From assembly GCF_002775205.1 (NCBI RefSeq), contig NC_036453.1, forward strand, positions 29,675,213-29,739,212: a stretch of DNA of 64,000 nt, written 5' to 3'. How positions within the stretch are numbered: the stretch's first letter is position 1; every line of letters starts with the position of its first letter. Positions 1 through 34,582 of the stretch are shown here, one piece after another. A model generated the notes under the pieces. The model searched no databases. It was not told the DNA's origin and worked only from the letters and a program-made list of their open reading frames with translations. Made by a program: the position numbers and the translations under genes. Source of the DNA: Xiphophorus maculatus. Its lineage: Eukaryota; Chordata; Actinopteri; Cyprinodontiformes; Poeciliidae.

Positions 1-144
1 CAAAGTAAGTTTTCCGTTAAAAAAATATTTTTTATGCATATTTTTATTGGGGATACTTATTTATTTGATGGAGTATTTATTAATAACAGTATTTAGATAT
101 TTATTTATTTAATTTTGAATTAACAGTTCATCATAAATGTGAAC

Positions 145-249
145 AGACTGGCGACCTGTCCAGGTTGACCCCGCCTCTCGCCCGGAACGTTAGCTGGAGA
201 TAGGCACCAGCAGCCCTCCCGACCCCACTAGGGGACAAGGGTGTAAATG
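145..249 (+). repeat. 5'-truncated SINE-like repeat fragment
   Basis: Contains gactggcgacctgtccagg, gaacgttagctggag and ataggcaccagcagccctcc, the same family as the copy at 29891-30317. Its tail is split by the hAT MITE at 258. Confidence 0.7.
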
Positions 250-257
250 GTGTAAAG

Positions 258-482
258 CAGGGGTGTCGAACTCCAGTCCTCAAGGGCCGGTGTCCTCCAA
301 CTTTTAGATGTGCCTCTGCTGCACCACACCTGAATAGAATAATTAGGTCATTAGCAAGGCTGGGAGAACTGATCTACACAAGGAGGAGGTAATTAAGCCA
401 TTTCATTCCAGTGTTTTGTACCTGTGGCACATCTAAAAGCTGTAGGACAGCGGCCCTCGAGGACTGGAGTTTGACACCTGTG
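258..482. mobile_element. hAT-type MITE, 225 bp, with 8-bp target duplication
   Basis: Long inverted ends (caggggtgtcgaactccagt against the reverse of actggagtttgacacctgtg), flanked on both sides by gtgtaaag (250-257 and 483-490). An 8-bp duplication is the hAT hallmark. No coding capacity. Confidence 0.85.
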
Positions 483-744
483 GTGTAAAGGGTGAAAATG
501 GGTTGATGGAGTTCACCATACAATGAGTTGTAATTGGAGTTATTTGTAAAACATTGAAATGGAATCATTTACCACCATCATAAAATCTGCTATTTTCCCA
601 TTTGGTTAACCACTTTAGCACCTTTTAGACCTGTTGCAGGAGAGAGACACTACATTTCTGTTTTCTTTCATATTTTGTATGATTTAATGTACTACAGTCT
701 GTAGTAAACCTGATTATTAGTGATCCAAGTAACATTGTCTAGTG

Positions 745-966
745 CAGGGGTGCCCAAGTCCAGTCCTCGATTGCTACCCTCCTCCAAGTTTTAGATAAAT
801 CCCTTCTCCAGCACACCTGGATCAAATTAACTTCTCGTTAGCATGTCTCTGCAGAGTTGAATGAATCCTGTTCAGGGAATTCAGCTGTCTGGTTTAAGTG
901 TGTAGGACCAAAGATGCATCAAAAGGTGCAAAACTCAAAACTCTCAAGGACTGGACTTGAACTAGA
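745..966. mobile_element. Second hAT-MITE-like element
   Basis: Begins caggggtgcccaagtccagt and ends with the inverted ggactggacttga. Same end style as the element at 258 but more diverged; no clear target duplication. Confidence 0.55.
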
Positions 967-1262
967 CGTTTAAAAAATGGACAAATTTAATCTTTAATAA
1001 ATGTGCTCATAACTGCTGATTGCACTCTGTAGCAGACATTGACATTTTTACAGTTACACTGATTATCTCTACTTTTTAAGTGTCCCTTCTTCCTCTTTGA
1101 ATAAGTGAACAAGACTTTTTCTTGTCCTATTGCCTACAAAAAAAGAAAAAAAAGATGATTCAATTTCCAGTTCTTTTCTGGTTAGTTCAAGGCAGTCTTT
1201 TTCCTTGAGTGGTAAAAAAGGGAAAAAAATCCAATGGTTGAGAGCAGCCCATTTAAAACTAA

Positions 1263-22402
<21,140 letters not shown>

Positions 22403-24240
22403 AGATGCATGAAGTGCCCTGCAAAAACATTCCTGTCCTATAGATTATTTCATGTTGCAGTCACAAACCAACACCCACCAATTGTGAAGTGATGAGCATT
22501 TGTATTTAGGTTCCTTTTTCTCTAATACCCCTAAAAAAAATTTAGTGGAAATAGCTGTCTTCAGACATCAGCATACTACAAAGTGTGGTGATATTCAGAG
22601 AACTAGCTGAGAGGAGCTGAAAAGATCCACAGACAAGGTGTGAGAATAATTTGATAGGATAGCTATTTGTCATGCACTTTACAAATCTGGCCTTTAAGGA
22701 AAAGCAACAGGAACAAAACCATTATTGAGAAAAAGTAATAAAAACTCCTATTTAAGGTTTTGTAACAAGTCATGCAGGGGACCCAGTAAACATGTATAAG
22801 TTTCTTTGGCCAAATTAAATCAAAACTGAACATGCATCAATGGTTTTATCATTGTTGTGGTATACCATATAAATGGTCAAAAAAGAAATAGATGTTTGTG
22901 GTTGCAACATAAAATGTAAATAAATATCAGGGAGCATGAATATTTTTGCAAGACACTTATAACTACAGGCCACACTGTTCTGAAGACAAAAGGACTGACA
23001 ATCAGGACAGGATTTGGAACAGGAATGTTTGCCATGACTTTTACAGAGTACGTTCTCCAGCTGTTGTTAAACTAATGATTAGTTTGATTGTTGGGGATTT
23101 GGAACAGCTTTTAGATTAAGTGATTTAGATCAGCAGAGAAAATGCAGCAAAGGTGACCGAGGATTAACGAGCCCGATATGATCGTTTCATCTTATCTCTT
23201 CCTCAACGATGATCGAAAAATAATTATTCCCCAAAACACACTATTCCCTTTTAATCATCCTTTATTTTTCTTATTCTTATCAGAAATGTGTATTTTGTTC
23301 AAACTATCCTGTTAGCCCTGTCCTTAAACAATCTCTCTACCTCTTTTCCTTTTATCTCTACACTCCTTTACCTCCCTGCATCCTTATCTCACTAGAGCAA
23401 TAGATGTGCTGTTTTCAACCTGACTTTCTGCCTTACACTGTCTGTTTCTGCACTTTACACAATTTAAAACGACATTCAGTCTTTCACAGATGTGTCAAGC
23501 TCTCATCATGCACAGATTCTGTCAGTGTTTTTCTATGCAAAAACCTTGGATTGTTATTCATGTCATTCTGACGGGGAATATTCTCTTATGTAGAACATAA
23601 AAAATGTGAACAGAGCCTATGAGCTATTTCAGACTACACACTTTCCATGTCTCATCTCTTTAACAGAGAAGTAACTTGTTGTTTTTGATAGGATATCTTT
23701 CTAAGATGTGCTGTTAGTTAAAATAAATGGAAACCATTTAAAAGAAATCAGAATAAATTCAAAATAAAAATGAACATATAAATATTCTGATTTTGTGACT
23801 TCTGTTGTTTTTTATGTATGTGTGCAGTTTTTCTCTTTGAGAAATCTAACTTTTGTTTTCCTTTAAATTATCTTTATTATCCAACTCCTGCTATTTAAAT
23901 CATCTTACACTTTAAAACTGCATACATGTGGCTATGTTTTAATGGCAATTTGTGGCAATTTGGCATTTTAGCTTTAGGATCAACGAAGACAGAAATGACT
24001 TTGAGCAAAGTCTCTAAAATTGGATTTTAGCAAACTTCAAGTCATTGGCACAATTGTGTTGCTAATTTTTTTAGCGTGATGAAAAAGCCAGCAGAAATCC
24101 CAGGTTGCAGTCACTTTTAATGTAGACAATAAAATACTTCAAGTGTGTGGAATTCTGCAGATTTCTGCCATAAACTGTTTATGTGTTTTTTTCTGTTGCT
24201 TTCTGTAATAAATTGTTACTTTATTTACTTTACTGTAAAC
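22403..24240 (+). other. trpc4 3' untranslated / downstream region
   Basis: No gene is seen. The first 560 bases are mostly a Tc1-like element. Candidate AATAAA-type polyadenylation signals occur around 22919 and 24208; the true transcript end cannot be set from sequence alone. Confidence 0.5.
22411..22960. mobile_element. Decayed Tc1/mariner-like element beside the trpc4 stop codon
   Basis: The left end (gtgccctgcaaaaacattc, then catgttgcagtcacaaacc) and the inverted right end (gtgtcttgcaaaaatattca, then tatgttgcaaccacaaac) are homologous terminal repeats. Such ends are typical of fish Tc1-like repeats. No open transposase remains. It starts about 8 bases after the TGA of trpc4. Confidence 0.7.
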
Positions 24241-27200
24241 AAATGAATACACTTTATGGGGTATTTTAAAGATGATTAAACTGATGTATTACATTGATGC
24301 AAATGGTGAGCTTAGACACTGCCTGATTACCTGGGTTTTACTCACAGATGTAGAAATGCTTAAATGCAAAAGACCCAAAAATGAATAAATGCATATTTAC
24401 AAACATTGCAAATTAACACCTTTTTCAGTTATATTACTTTTATTTTACTAATCACTAAGCTTAGAGCACTGATGCAATATTCTCTCAGACAGGATTAAAC
24501 TCAGGTTTTGCTCTGAACCAAACTCTTATAATTTTAATTTAAAAGTGTGTTACCTACATTACAGCTATAGAATTGATCATTTCTAAATATAGTGAATATT
24601 GTTGATATTAAATAAGGCAATGAAAATTTGATATTTTATGAAAGACAAATGTTACTTTGCTATTTGAAAGAGTACAATGAGACCAAAAAGAGCCCTGTGC
24701 TTGAATCCTCCCAAACAATAGAATTTTAAGTTAACCTTGTCACATGTTAAGGTTTAGAAACAGAAAAACATAAACTTCCCTCACAGTGATAAAATTCAGG
24801 AATCAGAACAGCAAACTGATGTAAGTGGGAACACAAAGTAAATAACATACTGAACTGTTAAGAACAGTGAAGGTTATTAAGTGCAATACATTTAGCGTAC
24901 TTGGTAATCTAGTATATGTGATGGATTGAGTTGAAAAATGGGAGTCAGCAAGTATAAAAAAATGGGGTAAAAAAAATTATATTTTCAAAAAAAAGATGTT
25001 GAGCTCATAAAAGTGGTCAAAGCAGTAAGACTGAACTCAGGAACAAATGTGAACAAACCAAACCAACTGCTACACAATCAAAATATAGCTGACCTAATAA
25101 AGAAGTGACACACCATGGAAAATATAATGGCAGATCAGACCAAAAAATATGGGTTGATAAAATAAGCATAAGATAAAATAAGTTTGTTGATAAAAAAGGT
25201 GATCAGAACTTTAAATACATATATTTACCTTAATACAAAAGCTGGTGTACCTAAAGAAATTACACATTCCCCCCTCTCCAGAAGGAACTGTTGGTTCAGT
25301 CCATTTATCCCCTTCATCTATTTAAGTGCTCCAAGCCCTATACTCCATTTTGGTTTTTGTCTTGCGACTTCTGGGGCTTATGGCAGGTAAGAAGCTGGTA
25401 CAAGAAACTGTGCACTTACAAGTAGAACAAGTGTGTGTAAACCAATCAACAAGCATTTAATTGCAAGCAAAAGTGTATTTGTATGGATGAGTGGATAAAT
25501 GAATGTGCATGAGAGAGTTATCAATGTTTTTAGAGGAGTTTGGCAATCACAGAATTCTACACTTATTAAAGATGATTATCTTTAATAATCATATGCAATC
25601 TGATAAAAATTCAGTTTTTGTACATGTATAGAAAAAAGAACAGGTAATCTTTACCAGTACAATATATTCCTATTTGCAACATAAAGTGTGTTTGTACTAT
25701 TTTCAAAGGCACTTTTTAGTGTCTCAGAGGGGGCTGTATTGACAGATCTTGCCCACTAGGGGGAGATATATAATACAAGAAGTGCGGGTTGTCAGTTTCC
25801 CTTCATAGCCAAATAGAAGATTCACAACCAGCTGAATCAAACTGGAACTGAAGTTAAAAAATAAATAAATAAATGAATTATTAATTTATAAAAGGAAACA
25901 AAAACATCGAGTTCTCATGAGCAGACTGAACTTATTGATAATTGAAAGCATGAGGAGAAGTTAAATACATCTTTGTTGTAATTGAAGAAAATAAATTAGA
26001 TGGTTAATTTGAACTTAATTTTAAAATTGTTTTAATTACTACTTGAATAACAATAAATTATAATTCCCTTCTATAACAACAATAATAATAATAATAATAA
26101 GGAATATGTAGAATGGGTTATTTAAAAAAGTAGTTTAACAAAAAATAAATAAATAAAATAGAATCTCAGCAAATGGAAGACTACATATTTTTTGACGTGA
26201 GTTTCAATGAAATTATCAGTAATATTTGTGCCTAAAGTTTCAACTAGTTAAACAGGAATTGGTTGGACTAACAGCGCTTGTGTTCTGGTCCAAGTCTACT
26301 CTGCATTCCCAAAGTCAGTCATGGAGATGCAACATTCAGTTTTTATGATCCAGTAACCAAAAACAAATACAAACACTGCAAAAAAGCTAGAAATAGTTCA
26401 TTTAAATCACATTTAAAAACCCATTTGGTTAGAGTTGGATCCAAGTAATATAAACCAAAATATTAATTTTAGTCTGTATTCTAACTTTTCTTTATTTCAT
26501 AATGCCAGTGCCATAATTTTTTGACTTTGAATTGCCTCATTACTGAAACATGCTTACAGATAAACTTGCCTTGCCTTAGAAAATTAGTGATATTATACAC
26601 TTATGCTACAAGTAAGGTAACAATTAGTGACAATGTCACAGAACCTCACTCAACAAAAATCCAAACTAAACCACTTTATATCATGAGTCTGCCTACCTTG
26701 CATGGCAACAGAAGTTATTTAGGCTCCACCTACAAGAAACAGTATGCCAGAAGAGGAGTATTTGCCAAAACCTTATGGAAAACTTTCTTTTCCAGACACT
26801 ATATTTGTCTGACATTTGAATGGCCTCTAAACAACAATAGCATGGCTTAGGTTCCCAGAAGCTCATCTGCTAAATGTAGTCAGGATTCAGATGTACAGGT
26901 ACTAAAAATCAGAAGTCAAGACTGTACAGAATACTCTCCACAGAGGCTGATTCATGATGGATTTTTTTTTTCTTTTGAAAGTTGTATCCGATTTGGCTTC
27001 AACACAGGAGAGCAAGACAGCTGCACAAAAAAAAAACTGGAACTGTGTTTAAGAGTTGAGGTAATGAGCATGACAGCAAGAAGAAGGAAGGCAGAAGAGG
27101 TTTAGGAAAAATAAGGAGATTATGGGAGGAAAAGGTGGTTCAAATAATAAATTCACTTCAGAAAAGACAAAGGAAAACAAAATGGAAAAGCAGGATCAAA

Positions 27201-27754
27201 GTGAGCTATAAAATATGAATTAAAGAGGTTTTTAATGCAACATATCAACAAAAAACAGACTTCTGTGAGTCACCACAAATGGCTGATCAAAGTGATTTGA
27301 AAAGATGTCATAAGCCAGTTGGCTTGAGAACAGATATTAGGAGTACAAAATGAAATTCTGTGCATCTGTTTTGTTTAAGCTTTTATAAAAAAACAAAAAA
27401 AAAAAAAAATCAAACATATGTTGACCACTGAAATTCTTTAAACAAAGCTCCTAAATTGCATATTTCTTAAATTGCTGTTAATTTTAAACATTATTCACAG
27501 CATGCTTTTTTTTTTTATTCATTTGGTGTCCTTGGTGCTATGGGATGAGATGGTGGTTGAGCAAGTTCATATAAAATGTGTGAAACAGCATGAGGAAGGA
27601 GGAGACAATGAACTTGTGCTGAAGTCTGGGCTGGAGGAAGGGTTTGGACTGAGAGGAAGGATGTGTGTGTGGTTGAGAGAAGGACGTCATGGTATGGAAA
27701 AGACAGTAGCAGAGTAAATAGAGAGTGGGTGTGTTGGAGAGTCAGGGATGTTGG
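24241..27754. other. trpc4-postn intergenic region
   Basis: AT-rich, no supported gene. Contains short simple repeats (AAT-type run near 26083-26100), a CTCF-like motif at 25753 and the postn promoter at its right edge. The 109-codon frame at 26521-26850 resembles nothing I know. Confidence 0.6.
25753..25765 (+). promoter_or_regulatory. CTCF-like motif CCACTAGGGGGAG
   Basis: Matches the CTCF core consensus (CCASYAGRKGGC) at all but the last position. It lies between two unrelated genes, where an insulator would make sense. Motif match only; occupancy is unknown. Confidence 0.35.
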
Positions 27755-27762
27755 TATAAAAG
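27755..27762 (+). promoter_or_regulatory. postn TATA box TATAAAAG
   Basis: A consensus TATA box 136 bases upstream of the periostin ATG. Expected transcription start is near 27785, leaving a 5' leader of about 110 bases with no intron needed. Confidence 0.6.
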
Positions 27763-27897
27763 CTTCCCCTCTCACTTATGTGGTCCCATATCTTGTGGGT
27801 GGGTTTTTTAGAAAGGGTTGCAAGAGTGTGTATTCAAAGGACAAAAAGGAGAGTGTTTTGGTGACCTTGAGGCGCAGAGGACTGATAACTCCTCGGG

Positions 27898-28016
27898 ATG
27901 GATCAGCTACCAGTGGTGACCTTAGTGGTGGTGGCGCTCTTCTTTCTAGGAAGTGTGGATTCCTCAGCTTATGACAAAATAGTCACCCACAGTCGCATAC
28001 GGGCGAGGAAAGAAGG
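27898..28016 (+). CDS. postn: postn exon 1 (start codon, signal peptide)
   Basis: ATG at 27898, hydrophobic signal peptide, then [15 protein letters not shown] as in periostins (human YDKILAHSRIRGR). Donor gtaaga, ends in phase 2. Confidence 0.95.
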
Positions 28017-31000
28017 GTAAGAAGAGAGGAAATAAATGGAAGGATAGATCAGGAAAATTATTTGTACATAGATAGTCTTTACTGCTAAACAGAATGATCA
28101 AACATTAGCTGTATCGGTGACAAATTAGTAAATATGTGTGTTTGTGAAAGGAAATGGCTTTCATAAACGGCTAAGAGTTATACTTAAGATAAGTTAATTT
28201 TGTGCTTAAGTTAGTGTTGTAGTTTCATTCAGCATTTCAGCACTCTGTTTAATTTAAATTTGAGAATGAATGTCCCATTATGTTCAAAAGTTGAACAAGT
28301 GGACATTTCCTTCACTAGCAGACACAAATGTGAACTTGCTAAAATATGTGTGATTAATATTTGCTGTCTTTTTTTGTTTTTTGATTGTCTTCCACAATTA
28401 CACTGATTGATACAAAGTGACATTTATTGTCATTAAAATGAAACTAAGAATATTGGTATAGAAATCTTGTCCGTGATTTAAGTTTATTTTACTGCTAAGA
28501 ACCTTAATATTTTTACCATGTTTTTTGAGCAAGAAAAAAATTCTTGCTCAGAAAATTACTGCGAAAAAGGTTATTTCTCTTAGAAGTAAAATAAACTTTT
28601 CACAGCTCATTGGCAATTCTTCTACCATTTTTGCTCATTTGTGTGTCTTGTGAAACTAATCTACCATGTTCCCACCTACATATGACACTATTACTCCTCC
28701 CCTTGATTTTCACTTTGGTTTCTTTGTTTTCTTACCCTTCCTCCCCATAAAATCCTTTCTTTGACAGGCCCAATGTGTGTGCACTGCAGCAAGTGGAGGG
28801 AACCAAGAAAAAGTACTTCAGCACGTGTAGAAACTGGTACAAAAAATCCATCTGTGGCAAGAAGGCGTAAGTCCTCCCTACATTGCTGATTTGTTCAAAT
28901 ATGCTTTGCGTCTTAGTATTGAACAGTCATCTAAAGTGCAAACTGTTCCCTGCTTTACCGAATCCACTGAATAGAGAAAACTGTCAGAACAGAATGAATA
29001 TTAGCTGTGAATATTTCTTTGCATGAAAATAAATCATCCCCAGGACTTTCAAGTGAATGAGGTCAACTGAGTTTGAGTTCTCTAAATTTCTGCCTCTGTG
29101 GTCAACCAATCCAGCCACTTTTCTCCCTAGAAAAAGAGGCAGAATTTTACATACTGTAAAACAACTGCACTCTTTGTCCTCTTTCACACCCCTTCATCTC
29201 TAGTTTGGACTTGTAATGCGTTAATTTTCTATGTTGAACTTATCCAACATTACCCGGCTGTGGATAAAATTCTGGAGAATCAGAAAATCTGGTTTAATGA
29301 GATTTTAGTCTTTGTAAGCGTGTTGAGCTCTTTTGTGTGTTCATGGAAATGTTGTCTGTTCTTATTTTAACTAATTATGATTTAAGGAAGATATTTTCAA
29401 GCCAAAATCTGGAGGAATGTCATGATGAATTTACAGCAACAATATATTTTTCTTGGGAAACGCCTCACTGAATGAGTGTGATGTTAGGAAACATTCAATG
29501 GAGTGTAAGGCCCAGCTGGAGCTTCATACTTTGTCAAGCAAAGAGTGAGAAAATTGTAGTGCAGTCTTTAAGACTATCCTTAACATCCAATCAAACTCAT
29601 TAATACAAAGAAAACAACATATTAGACACCTGAGGACATTGCAGAAATTAGAATAGAATATCCTTTCTTGTCTCTCTTCATGGAAATTTCTCTGTATCAG
29701 CACCTGAAATACAAGATATTCATATACCGTACATAAAAATAGCAATAATAATAAAAAAGAAAAAGAGACTGAAGAGTAAGGTCAAATGTGAAATATTAGA
29801 ATAAAACCACACAGTCATAAAAAATAGCATCCTTAGCTTCTTAGAAATGTTTATCTCATTAATGTGAATGTACTAGCAGGGATTAGCAGGGGGCTGCACA
29901 GTGGCACAGTTGGTAGAGTTGTTGCCTTGCAGCAAGAAGGCCCGAGGTCTTTCTGTATGGAATTTGCATGTTCTCCCTTTGCATGCGTGGGTTTTCTCCG
30001 GCTTCCTCCCACAGTCCAAAAATATGACAGTGTGTGTGTGCATGGTTGTGTATTGTCTGTCTCTGTGTTGCCCTGCGACAGACTGGCGACCTGTCCAGGG
30101 TGTACCCTGCCTATCGCCCAGAACGTTAGCTGGAGTTAATCCCAGACACCCATTTCCATTCCTGGACATACAGGAAATGCACCTCACCCCTTCACCTTTA
30201 CCCCCACCTTTGGGGTGGGGTAGTTTGGAGACAGCTGGGACTGTCTCTGCAGATGAGATAGGCACCAGCAGCCCTCCCAACCCCACCAGGGACAATGGTC
30301 TTAGAAAAAGGATGGATGGATTAGCAGGTTTACAGTTGCAACTTTTGACGTAATATACTTACACATTTCTCAAATATGTTATCAGAAAGCATTTCTACTC
30401 AATTTTCCAAGAATTATTAGTGTCTTGCAGTCATGGTTCAGCGAATTTACTGCAAGACAAATTTACTGCAATTTACTGCAAGACAAATTCCAACAAAGAC
30501 ATTTTGATAAGACACAGTGGAACTTACAGTTCTAGTGTCCTCAGACCTGGTTAATCGATCAGATCTATCAGATTTTTTTTTTTTAATCTGCAAATCAGTC
30601 ATTTAGATTGAATGTATGCCATTCTGATGTTGTGATGAACTTTTCAACTAGAAGTGGTTTTTGATTTGGCCACGAGGTCCTTCTGCCCAGGACATCGACA
30701 GCTGGAGCAGAACATGGGGAAAAAAACAACCACTCCAAACATGTCATCTGTCATTGACTGAATATATACTTAAACATTTCTACTTTTAAATCTTAAATGC
30801 TTAAACTGATCAGACCTTAACTGAATTATTCTGCACACAAGTGAAGAGTGAAAAGAACAAAAAAGAGACTGGTGTGCTTTGGGAGTGTGTAGGATGACAG
30901 AAGGAAAGGCTCTGTCAGTCCAGACCTTGAGTGCCAGGGAATTAAATGGCTGAATTGCCTCTCAGTATGCAGTCAAGTTCTCCAGAGTTCTGCTAATGAC

Positions 31001-34000
31001 TTGATTATTTGACTCAGCTGTTGAAGGAGAGACACATTTAAAAGTTGCAACAACCGGTCCTCGAGGCCTGGATTTGATGACTCCAGCTCTTTCTTACACA
31101 ACAGGAACCCCGCTGCTTTTGAACTTTTACTCCCCAAAGGGACGTAGCATGTGTTCCTCTTGTCATTTGGCTTGCATATTTCATCTTGGATCTTGGTATA
31201 AAGTCACACCTGGCGTGAATGTGTTCCGGTTGCATGTCAGAAAATGAGGACTTTTCTGTTTGTTGTGATGGCAACTAGTGATAAAAGCCAGTAAGAGCAT
31301 ATTACTCCACATTTTATGCGTTCAGACACTAATGGAACTGGTTCATTAACAGACATGTTGCAGTCTGGTTTAAAAGGAATGTAATTGTTCAAACCTGTTA
31401 ATAAATTGCTAATTTCTGCAACTTTTCTGGGTATCCATCATATTGGATTCTGAACTCGGGACTGCTCCACCACTCCTGGCTTTCTTAGTCAGAATTCCAT
31501 ATTTAGGGGTGATTCCTGTTGTATTTTCAACTGGAAACTTGTAAAGTCCAATGATTATGTAAAGAAATAACAACATAGGCCTGAACTTCAAGAAAAGGAG
31601 TTTAAATCACTTCTCTATGTATTTTAAGGTACAACCTAAATGTTGAAGAAGCACTGAATGAGGCCTTTTTGTAAGCTGTACGGATAGTAAACAGGTTGGA
31701 GATATAAGATATAAATGAGGATATAAGACAGATAGTTTGTCATGCATATGCTTGGTTGATTGCATAACAGAGAAGAACTGCAACAATTTTCATTAGATAA
31801 AATTATTTAGGTATGTATGCTCATCTGGAGGCCACATTGTTCTGATGATTGCTTTCAGCGAACTGCCTTGTTCTGTCTCTGGTCTTTACTGCACATATTA
31901 TCCTGTCAGAGTAAAAGCCAAGAAGGAGTGACTTCATACCACCTCTGACTGCCAACAATTGCACAACCAGTATTTATGTATTCAAAATTCTAATATAAAA
32001 TAATATGAACATTTTTGGCAATTTCCACAACAAAGGGCAGCAGATTAAAGGTGATTAAAGTTTGCCTGACTCAACCATTTGAAATTGTGAGACCAAAGAT
32101 GTTTCTTACTAGCGTATGCTAAGGAATAAAGCATCACGAAGTGCAGTATTAGTCAGTTCTGTGTTAAAACAATATTTGGAATTAGCCCTCCATCTGTTAA
32201 TATATCTGAGCACATTTTTTACCTAACCTATTTCAAGAATACTCCATCTGTGAATCAGTGTTGTAGATCAGCTTTCCCATTGCCTAACATTTTCTTTCTT
32301 TATTTGTGTCTCAGAGGAGATGTTGAAACTTGTCGACCCGAAATTCAATATTCAATAGTTTATCCAGCAGTCAGCACACCCATTTTTTTCCATCACTTCC
32401 CTGCAGTAATGTGCAACCTGAGTTCCCTAAAACTATTCCAGTCTTTGGGAAAAGCTCATGCATTTTCTCCCAGTTTCTTTTAGTTTCAAGTTGCTAAGGA
32501 AATCTTTACTTGTCTTAACTGGTCCATAACCAAGTGGACCAGTCACAACAGAAACTCTGAAATAAGAGCTTATCTTTCCTTCAATAGAGCGAAAAAACAC
32601 GGAAAACCTTAAGAATGGGGATTGGAGAGGGTATTATGTAAAATAGACGTCTTTTTTGAGCTCTACATCATGCTATAATTTTTTATTAATTTTTTTTTTA
32701 CGTTTAAGCATCAGTCAAACTCTGCATCTCGAGCCATAATATTTCTGTTACATTTCAGTGTCATTTCATGTTATTGAAGAGACATTTAAATACAAGATTC
32801 TACATAGTAAGCCTGTGTAATAGCTTGGGTTCTAGTGTTCTGGTTTTATTTCTGCCACTTTCAATTTAAATTTGATCATTTCTCTACCTCTGAACCTATA
32901 AACAGTTTGTTTGTACTGGGAGAACAGTACACTTTGAAGACTGACTACTGCAGAGACACATCAACCTCAGCAGGTATCAAAACCCTTTAGGCTTAACTTA
33001 CTGAACTTTTTATGCTGTATCTTTTAAAAAAAATGAACCAGTGAACCACACTCTTGAATTATGTTAGAGTAAAATCTTATTTCTAAATAGACTAGAAAAA
33101 TTAAAACTATGTGTTAATGGTGGAATTGTATCATGCCTGTGAACTTTTAGCAATATTTCATTTGTTGCAGCAATGCTGTTTACCTGTTTTTTTTCTTTTG
33201 CATCCAACAATGGCAGCAAAGACAGCAGTGGAGAAGCACCGTTATCCAGTGTGTGCATAGTTGGATATAGAGTTCCATCTATACACAATGTATTAAAAAC
33301 ATGTATCAGATTCCAGATCTTCCACAAATGTGTGAACATTCCATTGCATGTTGGGCCTAGCGAAAAAGAGAGAAAGTACCCATTTTTACAGATTTTATAA
33401 GTAGTCACGTATACATTTCTTAATGTATAAGAAATATAAAGTTCATGCGTACTTTATACATTTTCGTCCAGTTTACAGGAACCTCTCATCATTCCCACAT
33501 CTAGCACAGTTGTGAAAAAATACATATCATTCAATCTGTTTGCACAAATTGCAAGCTAATCAAAAAGGAATGAAATTGTGTGCTATGAATTACAGCACAC
33601 AGCGTGAATGCTCTCCGTAAAGACACTTAAATTTACAATGAATGATGAAAGCTAGGTAAGGAACTGTTGGCTGCAAACCTACATTTTGTTTTAGGTTGTA
33701 ATTCCAGCATGCAGCCTGGAAATCCCAGGTTATGACTCGGATAACAATCCAAAAAGATTCCCGGTTGGCTTTGCACATTTGCAAGTTACATGATAATGTT
33801 ACCCAAAAGATTTGAGACTTATTTTTGACTCCAAAAACAATGATTTGGTCCAATATCTTTTATCTATTAATGTGATGGGGCCAGACACTTCCCATTCTGA
33901 TGATTTTATTCTCTCCCTGGTCCTGTTCCCATGTGTTCGACTTAAAAAAATACAATAAAAAGACAGATAGGAAATCCCAGGTTATGACTCAGATTACAAT

Positions 34001-34530
34001 ATTTTAAGAATATTACATGAATATTCTTACAAGAATTGTTTCCCAAGCAGTTGGAAGCAGGTTATGATAGGTTTTCGCTTACTCCTCATGATTTTCTATA
34101 TTTTTTCTCCAACTGAACTGGGATGACCTGGTTCAGCTCAACCAGAATGGTTCCTTTTCTGCTACATCTATAAATCCATTCCAAAGTAATGAAAAGTGGC
34201 AAATACTTGAAGGTTTTGGGCCAGATCCAGAAACTAAACTAGTGGGTTTAGTAGGACCCACTAGTTCCACTAAATGCACCACTATCCTCAGCTTATCTTG
34301 TGAGCTGTGATTCCCTGTCAGCTGAGCTGAAAAATGTAAATCAGGAGATGTAGTTTGGATTAAGGCAGTGTAACAACTCCAAAGGTCTTCAATGGATACA
34401 TTTTTCTTTCTCCTAACGTGTCCTCTCAAATTATCATGAGATATCACAACTCAAAATTTAGCTTACGTGAAACCCCAGAGAGAAATCCGAGATCTTAATT
34501 AAATTCTAACGTATGTAACTTTCATAAAAT

Positions 34531-34582
<52 letters not shown>

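Noticed and set aside
26521..26850. 109-codon open frame between trpc4 and postn
   Set aside because: No family resemblance, no splice or promoter context, composition like surrounding AT-rich DNA.
29873..30353. Overlapping 140-150-codon frames
   Set aside because: They lie entirely inside the SINE-like repeat.
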